Shown one piece after another: positions 56,003-62,215 of a DNA stretch of 62,215 nucleotides. The stretch is from Methylomonas sp. (GTDB lineage: Bacteria; Pseudomonadota; Gammaproteobacteria; Methylococcales; Methylomonadaceae): positions 1 through 62,215 of the forward strand of contig JALSJK010000100.1 of the NCBI GenBank assembly GCA_026989395.1. The letters run 5' to 3'. Both the position numbers and the translations under genes were made by a program. The notes beneath the pieces are model-generated. The model saw only the letters and a list, made by a program, of their open reading frames with translations, was not told the origin of the DNA and made no database searches. The number at the start of each line of letters is the position of its first letter. Position 1 is the stretch's first letter.

Positions 56003-56011
56003 TTATCCACA
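56003..56011 (+). promoter_or_regulatory. DnaA box (first copy)
   Basis: TTATCCACA is a perfect match to the strong DnaA consensus (TTATNCACA). It lies in the first repeat block. Confidence 0.65.
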
Positions 56012-56192
56012 GATTTTGTGGGCAACTTGAATTATTTATACCGATGAATAACTTGGCTGCTATTTATACGATGAATATGAAAAATATGATCTAATTTTTA
56101 AATTTCATTTTAAGCATTGTTATTTTTCATTTTTTAGCAAAAAGTAAAATTCAATGGAAATTATCAGCCGTTTTTAACCATTAAAAATTGAC

Positions 56193-56201
56193 TTATTCAC
56201 A
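56193..56201 (+). promoter_or_regulatory. DnaA box (middle)
   Basis: TTATTCACA matches TTATNCACA. It lies between the two repeat blocks within the most AT-rich part. Confidence 0.5.
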
Positions 56202-56383
56202 ATTTAAAATTAAGAATTTCATTTTGTGAACCCGTAAGCAAAAATAAAAATACCAAAATTCGTAAAAAATCATAACTATTTGAATAATAATACATTTACT
56301 CATTAGCTTTAAAACTGAGCAATTTAACAAAACACCAGTAAACACTATGCATCAGGCAATAAAACAAGACCTAATCCACAGAG

Positions 56384-56392
56384 TTATCCACA
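56384..56392 (+). promoter_or_regulatory. DnaA box (second copy)
   Basis: A second perfect TTATCCACA, in the same local context as the first (AATCCACAGAG before it), 72 bases before the priA start. Confidence 0.65.
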
Positions 56393-56464
56393 GCTTTTGT
56401 GAACAACTCAAATTATGCCTGATTAATAATCACTTAGCCCAAATAGGTGTAATTTAGTTTAAAA

Positions 56465-58696
56465 ATGACCAATAATTTGCCTGTTGACAAGATGCTGATT
56501 TTTCGGATTGCCCTGGCTGTGCCACTTACCCGTTTGTTTGACTATTTACCACCAAACAATAAAGAAAATTCGCAAGCAACAATAGGTGCCAGAGTTCGGG
56601 TTCCTTTTGGCAGCGGAGAAAAAATTGGTATTTTGGTGGAAATAACCGATACCACAACATTCAAAATAGAAAAACTGAAAAATATTAAAGAGATTCTTGA
56701 TCAAACTCCACTACTGAATGAAATAGATTTAAAGCTATTACACTGGGCATCCAGTTACTACCACTACCCGATTGGTGAAGTGATGATGAGTGCATTCCCC
56801 GCGGTCTTAAGAACGGGAAAACCTGCAAAGCTAAACCACGAGTCATATTACGAGCTAACCGAAACCGGGAAAACACTTGACTCAAAACTTATTAAAAGAG
56901 CCAAAAAACAACAAGCCCTGATCGACTTGTTTAAGAACAGCCCGTTAGCGCTCTCTACAACCCAAATTTCATTCCAGATTGAAAACTGGCAAGCACCACT
57001 CAAAAAAATCCTGGAAAAGCAATGGATAAAAGAAACTGAACCGATAAAGGCTACACATTCGACACCTCAACAGATCTTGTTGTCATCAACATTTAATGCC
57101 AACCTTGAACAACGGAAGGCAATTGATAGTGTCAGCGAAAATCTGGGTCAATTCAAGGTTTTTTTACTGGAAGGCGTTACGGGTAGCGGTAAAACCGAAG
57201 TTTATATGCAGATCATTCAGCAAGTGCTGAAAGACGGCAAACAAGTCCTGGTGCTATTGCCTGAAATTACACTAACTCCCCAGCTAGAAAATCGCTTTCG
57301 TAAACGTTTTGCTGTACCCGTTGCAATTTTCCACTCAAAACTCAGTAACACACAACGCTTTGAAGCCTGGTTAAAAATGCAGCAAGGAGAAACTTCGATT
57401 TTACTCGGTACCCGATCAGCACTCTTTACTCCGATGCCGCAGCCTGGATTAATAATTCTTGACGAAGAACATGACAGTTCTTTTAAACAACAAGAGGGTT
57501 TCAGGTTTTCCGCTCGGGACGTTGCAATCGTTCGTGGAAAAATGCTTGATATCCCTGTAATTTTAGGCTCAGCCACTCCCTCGCTGGAAAGTTTTCATAA
57601 CGCCATCAGAAAACGCTATCACCATCTTAAATTATCCAAAAGAGCGGGAAATGCAACCAAACCGGTGATTCAACTACTGGACATCCGAAACAAAAAAATG
57701 CAAGAGGGGTTTTCCGAGCAGTTATTGGCCCAAATAACTGAAACCCTGGACAAACGCGAGCAGGTTTTAATTTTTCTTAACCGACGTGGTTATGCTCCCG
57801 TCCTGATGTGTCACAGCTGTGGCTGGATTGCTCGCTGTCGCCACTGCGATGCCAATCTGGTCGTACATTTCAATGAAAACAAACTGCGTTGTCATCATTG
57901 CGGCCAGCAACAAACACTTTCCCGCCAATGCCACTCTTGTCAACAAAATGAATTAACGCCAATTGGCCTGGGTACTGAAAGAATCGAACAGGCCTTGCAG
58001 GAATTTTTCCCCAATTATAAAACCATTAGACTAGACCGGGATACCACTCAACGTAAAAACCAACTTGAAGAGCAATTGCAAGCCATTAACTCCGGGCAGG
58101 CAGAAATTATTTTAGGCACCCAAATGCTGGCAAAAGGGCATCATTTTCCAAACGTCACTTTAGTCGCCATGCTGGACGTTGATAGTGGATTATTCGGGAT
58201 TGATTTTCATGCCCCGGAAAAACTGGCGCAAATGATTATACAGGTCTCAGGCAGAGCCGGGCGGGCCGAGAAACCAGGGAAAGTTGTATTGCAAACACGG
58301 AAACCAGATCACCCTTTATTGCTAACCCTGATTCATCAAGACTACAGTCATTTTGCCCGTTCAGCACTTGCAGAAAGGCAAGCGGCACAACTCCCTCCTT
58401 TCAGTTATCAAGCGTTATTTCGGGTTCTGGCAATGGACAAACAAACGCCTGTCGAGTTTTTACAAAAAATATCAGATTTTCTAAAACCTGCTGGCAACAA
58501 GATCCAGATACTTGGTCCAGCCCCGGCACCGATGGAAAAACGCGCTGGACGTTTTCATTATCAATTACTTATACAAACCACTGTTCGTTCTGATCTACAT
58601 GATTTGCTTGATCGATTGATGCCAGAAATTGAAACCATGAAACTGGCAAAAAAGGTTCGCTGGTCGCTGGATGTAGACCCAATAGATTTGTACTAA
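56465..58696 (+). CDS. priA: Primosomal helicase PriA
   Basis: The protein has 743 residues. The N-terminal 3'-DNA-binding domain (IALAVPLTRLFDYLPP) is followed by the helicase: Walker A GVTGSGKTEVY, DEEH, and GRAGRAEKPG. The zinc region (CHSCGWIARCRHC, CHHCGQQ, CHSCQQ) is complete. PriA restarts stalled replication forks. The ribosome binding site is weak. DnaA-box repeats lie directly upstream, which could tie its expression to replication. Confidence 0.95.
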   Translation: MTNNLPVDKMLIFRIALAVPLTRLFDYLPPNNKENSQATIGARVRVPFGSGEKIGILVEITDTTTFKIEKLKNIKEILDQTPLLNEIDLKLLHWASSYYHYPIGEVMMSAFPAVLRTGKPAKLNHESYYELTETGKTLDSKLIKRAKKQQALIDLFKNSPLALSTTQISFQIENWQAPLKKILEKQWIKETEPIKATHSTPQQILLSSTFNANLEQRKAIDSVSENLGQFKVFLLEGVTGSGKTEVYMQIIQQVLKDGKQVLVLLPEITLTPQLENRFRKRFAVPVAIFHSKLSNTQRFEAWLKMQQGETSILLGTRSALFTPMPQPGLIILDEEHDSSFKQQEGFRFSARDVAIVRGKMLDIPVILGSATPSLESFHNAIRKRYHHLKLSKRAGNATKPVIQLLDIRNKKMQEGFSEQLLAQITETLDKREQVLIFLNRRGYAPVLMCHSCGWIARCRHCDANLVVHFNENKLRCHHCGQQQTLSRQCHSCQQNELTPIGLGTERIEQALQEFFPNYKTIRLDRDTTQRKNQLEEQLQAINSGQAEIILGTQMLAKGHHFPNVTLVAMLDVDSGLFGIDFHAPEKLAQMIIQVSGRAGRAEKPGKVVLQTRKPDHPLLLTLIHQDYSHFARSALAERQAAQLPPFSYQALFRVLAMDKQTPVEFLQKISDFLKPAGNKIQILGPAPAPMEKRAGRFHYQLLIQTTVRSDLHDLLDRLMPEIETMKLAKKVRWSLDVDPIDLY

Positions 58697-58768
58697 TCAA
58701 ATTGGATAATATCCCGGGTTTCATGGATAATACCCGGTTACTTTGTGCCCGGAACAGTTATCTTGACC

Positions 58769-60529
58769 ATGAAACAAAAACTTGCCTCAGTGATTGAAAA
58801 GGCTTTATCAGAGATAAAAAACCAAGGCATTATTGATGAAAATGTAACGCCTAAAATTACCATCGAACGTACCCGCGATTCTCAGCATGGCGATTTTGCT
58901 TCCAATATTGCCATGATTCTGGCCAAACCGGCCAAAATGAATCCCAGACAACTGGCGGAAAAAATAGTCAATGCCTTACCAAATGACCCGGCCATCAGTA
59001 ACATTGAAATTGCTGGTCCCGGTTTCATCAATTTCTTTATTAACCCGAATGCACAATACCAAATCATCTCTCAAATTCATGATCTTGGCCATGAATTCGG
59101 CAAAAGCGACATTGGCGCCGGAAAAAAAATTCAGGTTGAATTTGTCTCTGCGAATCCGACCGGACCACTGCATGTCGGTCATGGGAGAGGGGCAGCGTAC
59201 GGCTCTGTAGTCTCCGATTTACTGGAAGCAGTCGGCTTTGATGTTCACCGGGAATATTACGTCAATGATGCAGGCCGGCAAATGGATATTCTGGCTACCA
59301 GCATCTGGTTACGCTATCTTGAAGAATGCGGGGAAATCATACCTTTCCCCAGTAATGGATACCGGGGTGATTACATCCGGGATATTGCCAGAGAAATCCA
59401 TCAGCATTCTGAAAATGACTATCGAAAACCGGCCGAACTGGTTATGGAGAATTTACCAGCGGATGAACCGCAAGGTGGTGATAAAGAAGCACATATTGAT
59501 GCACTGATAAATCGAGCCAAGGAGTTACTGGACTCCTCCCAGTATGAAGATATTTTTTCTCTTGGATTAAAACAAATTCTTGATGATATTAAAGAAGACC
59601 TGGCTGAATTTGGCGTGACTTTTCAGGAATGGTTTTCAGAACGTCAGTTAATGACTAATGGTTCCGTACAAGATGCTCTGCAACGCCTGGATAAAGCCGG
59701 ATACCTCTATCAAAAAGAAGGGGCGACCTGGTTCGCTTCCAGTCAGCTTGGAGATGAAAAAGATCGGGTTGTGGTTCGGGATAACGGCCAAACCACCTAT
59801 TTTGCTTCTGACATCGCTTATCACATGAACAAGCTGGATCGGGGCTTTGATCAAATCATTGATATTTGGGGAGCCGATCATCACGGCTATATTCCCAGGG
59901 TAAAAGCAGCTCTGCAAGCTCTGGGAGCCAACCCGGAAAAACTGAAAGTATTACTGGTACAGTTTGCCATTCTTTACCGGGGCAAAGAAAAAATCCCGAT
60001 GTCAACGCGTGCAGGAGAATTTGTTACCTTACGCCAACTACGAAACGAGGTTGGGAAAGACGCTGCACGATTCTTCTATGCCATGCGCCGTTCCGAGCAA
60101 CATCTTGATTTTGATTTGAAACTTGCAACTTCAAAAACCAATGAAAACCCGGTTTATTATGTGCAGTATGCCCATGCCAGAGTTTGCAGCGTATTTCGTC
60201 AACTAGATGAAAAAGGCTGGTCACGAGATATTAAACAGGGCATGGATAATCTTGACAAACTCAGTCAACCTCATGAAACTGAACTGGTCGCTACTTTATC
60301 GAGATATCCAGAAATTGTTGAAAAATCGGCCCTGAAATATGAACCTCACCAGCTCATCCTGTATTTACGAGAATTGGCTAATGAATTTCATACTTACTAT
60401 AACGCTCATCAATTCCTGGTTGAAGATAGCGCTTTACGCAATGCCCGCTTAAATTTAATTGATGCAGCCAAACAAGTTATTGCTAATGGACTAGACTTAT
60501 TAAATATAAATGCTCCAGAATCAATGTAA
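58769..60529 (+). CDS. argS: Arginyl-tRNA synthetase
   Basis: The protein has 586 residues from ATG 58769; a GTG 24 bases earlier is also in frame. The HIGH motif is HVGHGRG in [15 protein letters not shown], the KMSK-like loop reads PMSTRAG, and the DALR anticodon domain ends [10 protein letters not shown]. It charges tRNA-Arg. The stop overlaps the SPOR gene start by one base (TAATG), an order (priA-argS-SPOR protein) common in gammaproteobacteria. Confidence 0.95.
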   Translation: MKQKLASVIEKALSEIKNQGIIDENVTPKITIERTRDSQHGDFASNIAMILAKPAKMNPRQLAEKIVNALPNDPAISNIEIAGPGFINFFINPNAQYQIISQIHDLGHEFGKSDIGAGKKIQVEFVSANPTGPLHVGHGRGAAYGSVVSDLLEAVGFDVHREYYVNDAGRQMDILATSIWLRYLEECGEIIPFPSNGYRGDYIRDIAREIHQHSENDYRKPAELVMENLPADEPQGGDKEAHIDALINRAKELLDSSQYEDIFSLGLKQILDDIKEDLAEFGVTFQEWFSERQLMTNGSVQDALQRLDKAGYLYQKEGATWFASSQLGDEKDRVVVRDNGQTTYFASDIAYHMNKLDRGFDQIIDIWGADHHGYIPRVKAALQALGANPEKLKVLLVQFAILYRGKEKIPMSTRAGEFVTLRQLRNEVGKDAARFFYAMRRSEQHLDFDLKLATSKTNENPVYYVQYAHARVCSVFRQLDEKGWSRDIKQGMDNLDKLSQPHETELVATLSRYPEIVEKSALKYEPHQLILYLRELANEFHTYYNAHQFLVEDSALRNARLNLIDAAKQVIANGLDLLNINAPESM

Positions 60530-61122
60530 TGGCAAGAGACTACAAGCCCCGAACTTCATCAAATCGCAGAAAACGTTCCCAACCCGAAACAAAAATCAGT
60601 TGGTGGCGCTGGCTGTTGGTCATCCTGTTAATAGCCGGATTTGCCTGGAGCTTAAGTTTTCTTGGCGATTCAACGCCCGATGAGCAAACAACGGCTGTCA
60701 CCAAGCCGCTCCCTGTAACACCGCCTAAGCCGGAAAAAAAACCCGCTAAAAAAATAGCCCAACCCAAACCAGAAAAAATTGAACCCCAATTTGATTTCTA
60801 TAACCTTTTGGAATCCAAAGAAGTACGGATTCCAGAATATGAAATAAAAACCCGCGCCAGAGAAGAAAAAGTTGGCAAGGCTAAATCTGCTCAGTATGTT
60901 TTACAGGTCGGCTCATTCCGGGAATTTCAAGAAGCTGACAAGCTAAAAGCTCGGCTGGCCTTCATGGGAATACAATCAAAAATTGAAAAAGCCAAGGTCG
61001 GAAATGTCATCTGGAATCGCCTTAAAATTGGCCCTTATGCAAAATTATCTACCGTTGAAAGAGTTCGTAACCGACTTAAAAAGGAAGGAATTGCAACCAT
61101 CGTTACTGAACTTAAAGGATAA
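60529..61122 (+). CDS. SPOR-domain (FtsN-like) membrane protein
   Basis: The protein has 197 residues. A basic cytoplasmic tail, one membrane helix (about 25-47) and a Pro/Lys-rich linker (about 55-90) lead to a C-terminal SPOR domain (YVLQVGSFREFQEADKLKARL). SPOR domains bind denuded septal peptidoglycan. The layout is that of FtsN, and its place after argS matches that gene in other gammaproteobacteria; the symbol is withheld because several SPOR proteins share the layout. Confidence 0.88.
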   Translation: MARDYKPRTSSNRRKRSQPETKISWWRWLLVILLIAGFAWSLSFLGDSTPDEQTTAVTKPLPVTPPKPEKKPAKKIAQPKPEKIEPQFDFYNLLESKEVRIPEYEIKTRAREEKVGKAKSAQYVLQVGSFREFQEADKLKARLAFMGIQSKIEKAKVGNVIWNRLKIGPYAKLSTVERVRNRLKKEGIATIVTELKG

Positions 61123-61130
61123 CACGGTAA

Positions 61131-62069
61131 CTACTTCAGAAAAGTACGAATACCCGCAATACCTTGCGCTCCAGAATAGATCGCCTGCTCCTGATCTGAT
61201 AACTCCATGCCACCCAGTGCGTAAACAGGAATATTAACTTGCCTGACCAACTTGGCAAATTTTTCCCAACCCAGTGTTTCAATACCGGGATGGGTCGCGG
61301 TAGGTAAAACAGCCCCCAAAACGGCAAAATCAAGTTGATATTGCTCGGCTAATCGTAAGTCTTCCAAAGAATGGCAAGACGCACCAACCCATTTAAAACC
61401 AGCCGGCCTTGTTGACAGAGTCATTAAATCTGTGCTGGTTAAATGCAATCCATATTGAGCAAAATCCCAGGCATTCGCCATGCCTGAATTTAACAGCAGC
61501 TGAACATTATTTTTTTCACAATAAGGCTTGATGAACTGCATGAATTCCCGGACCTCATTTTCAGCCAATGATTTTGCCCTAAGCTGAATCAACTTGATGC
61601 CTTTTTTGATGATCTTGATAAAATTATGCTGCAATTTTTCCAGCCTGGCATCATCCAGAATCGCATAATATCGCGGCAAACAAGTTGCACTGATGATAGG
61701 AAAATTCGCTGCCGGAAAATCATAATGTCGTAATTCATCAGTCTTGACCCATCGAATTGGCTGACCTTCACATGCTTTCAGATCGCCAGAAAATTCAACA
61801 ACTTCCCAAACATCCAGACAAACGGCCAAATCATCATATTGATGATTGATGGTGATCAACGGCTTGGCTAGTTCAACAGTTAAATTCAATTCCTCCTTTA
61901 ATTCTCTTGCCAAAGCACGCCTAACATCTTCGCCTGTTTCCACTTTGCCCCCTGGAAACTCCCATAATCCTCCCTGGTGAAGATGTTTGTGCCTTTTCGA
62001 AATGAGGATGTTATTTGAATTATTTCTTATGACCCCTACTGCTACATGAACCAACTGTGTTTCAGGCAT
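61131..62069 (-). CDS. Nudix hydrolase fused to a ThiE-like domain
   Basis: The protein has 312 residues. Residues 1-130 are a MutT-type domain: G41, E47, R55-E56, E59-E60 satisfy the Nudix box. Residues 140-312 are a thiamine phosphate synthase-like TIM barrel (IKLIQLRAKSLAENEV, then HLTSTDLMT, and ALGGMELSDQEQAIYSGAQGIAGI). Such fusions are regular in gammaproteobacteria next to argJ. The MutT half should cleanse oxidised dGTP; the barrel half may act in thiamine salvage or be non-catalytic. It begins 15 bases after the argJ stop. Confidence 0.9.
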   Translation of the reverse strand: MPETQLVHVAVGVIRNNSNNILISKRHKHLHQGGLWEFPGGKVETGEDVRRALARELKEELNLTVELAKPLITINHQYDDLAVCLDVWEVVEFSGDLKACEGQPIRWVKTDELRHYDFPAANFPIISATCLPRYYAILDDARLEKLQHNFIKIIKKGIKLIQLRAKSLAENEVREFMQFIKPYCEKNNVQLLLNSGMANAWDFAQYGLHLTSTDLMTLSTRPAGFKWVGASCHSLEDLRLAEQYQLDFAVLGAVLPTATHPGIETLGWEKFAKLVRQVNIPVYALGGMELSDQEQAIYSGAQGIAGIRTFLK

Positions 62070-62084
62070 AGAAAAAAACCACGC

Positions 62085-62215
62085 TCAAGTTCTGTATTCA
62101 GCATTAATCCGCACATAATCATAAGAAAAATCACAAGTCAGCACTTCTTCTTTTGCCTGCCCCCGGCCAAGTAAAATTGTCACCGTGATGTCTTCCTGTT
62201 CCATGACTTCCTGAC
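62085..62215 (-). CDS. argJ: Glutamate N-acetyltransferase ArgJ, C-terminal end (partial)
   Basis: The gene enters from the right edge and stops at TGA 62087-62085. The last 42 residues include [10 protein letters not shown] and end in the family signature [17 protein letters not shown]. ArgJ makes N-acetylglutamate and ornithine in arginine synthesis. argJ followed by the Nudix/ThiE fusion is a common gammaproteobacterial order. Confidence 0.9.
   Translation of the reverse strand, partial: QEVMEQEDITVTILLGRGQAKEEVLTCDFSYDYVRINAEYRT

Larger units (their letters stand above)
55776..56464. other. AT-rich intergenic region with duplicated DnaA-box block
   Basis: This 689-base gap lies between the divergent HNH gene and priA. 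Two related blocks of about 110 bases (about 55930-56040 and 56310-56425) share ATTTAACAAAAC and, later, CACAGAGTTATCCACAG followed by TTTTGTG. Perfect DnaA boxes TTATCCACA occur at 56003-56011 and 56384-56392, with TTATTCACA at 56193-56201 between them. The rest is highly AT-rich with many A/T runs. It could be an origin-like or DnaA-titrating site, or a DnaA-controlled priA promoter. Confidence 0.6.

Noticed and set aside
1-62215. CRISPR arrays, tRNA genes, rRNA genes and transposase genes
   Set aside because: I looked for regular spaced repeats, tRNA cloverleaf ends and transposase motifs and saw none; only short MITE/REP-like repeats are present.

Overview
The window is a bacterial chromosome segment, almost certainly from a gammaproteobacterium. 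The evidence is a complete dcw cluster with murB inside it and lpxC behind it, a Pseudomonas-style minor pilin operon (fimT-pilV-pilW-pilX-pilY1-pilE), DsbB, HemW, DciA (DUF721), a MutT/ThiE-like fusion next to argJ, and a bacterial type A RNase P RNA. Base composition is moderately AT-rich by eye. A free-living, possibly methanotroph- or sulfur-oxidiser-like lineage would fit, but that is only an impression from gene content; no marker in the window fixes the order.

Layout. 1-2070: accessory edge with an addiction-module antitoxin that has no visible toxin, a Tim44-like membrane protein, and a Phd/VapC-type toxin-antitoxin pair with a clear promoter and operator. 2173-9457: minor pilin/PilY1 operon on the minus strand. 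9650-9870: an inverted pair of short repeats. 9918-13768: a tungsten aldehyde oxidoreductase operon (polyferredoxin, AOR, FAD/NAD subunit, MoaD-like protein). 13967-17227: a repeat element, an unusual MCP-rhodanese fusion, an orphan lipoprotein, an orphan membrane protein and an MBL-fold hydrolase. 17396-19793: a divergent transketolase and a DUF1499 protein. 20110-25202: a TetR-HlyD-RND efflux operon with a palindromic operator. 25703-28914: hemW and a QseBC/PmrAB-like two-component system. 29241-29600: rnpB.

30080-47558 is the dcw cluster: mraZ-rsmH-ftsL-ftsI-murE-murF-mraY-murD-ftsW-murG-murC-murB-ddl-ftsQ-ftsA-ftsZ, mostly overlapping or abutting. It opens with a near-consensus promoter followed by probable MraZ repeats and ends in a hairpin terminator. 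It supplies the cytoplasmic steps of peptidoglycan synthesis and the divisome core. lpxC follows separately, behind a second copy of the repeat element seen at 13967. A convergent dciA-like gene comes next.

49833-55164 reads as one operon: a spore-photoproduct-lyase-like radical SAM protein, an SDR, a voltage-sensor-type K+ channel with an RCK domain, a stand-alone RCK-like protein with a degenerate Rossmann loop, DsbB, and an exported methyltransferase-like protein. 55776-56464 is a 689-base AT-rich gap holding a duplicated block with perfect DnaA boxes, directly before priA. priA, argS, a SPOR protein, the Nudix/ThiE-like fusion and the 3' end of argJ close the window.

The most unusual items are the MCP-rhodanese fusion (14094-15221), the DnaA-box repeat region before priA, the channel plus degenerate RCK pair, the SPL-SDR pair in a genome with no other sporulation sign here, and the shared repeat at 13967 and 47738.
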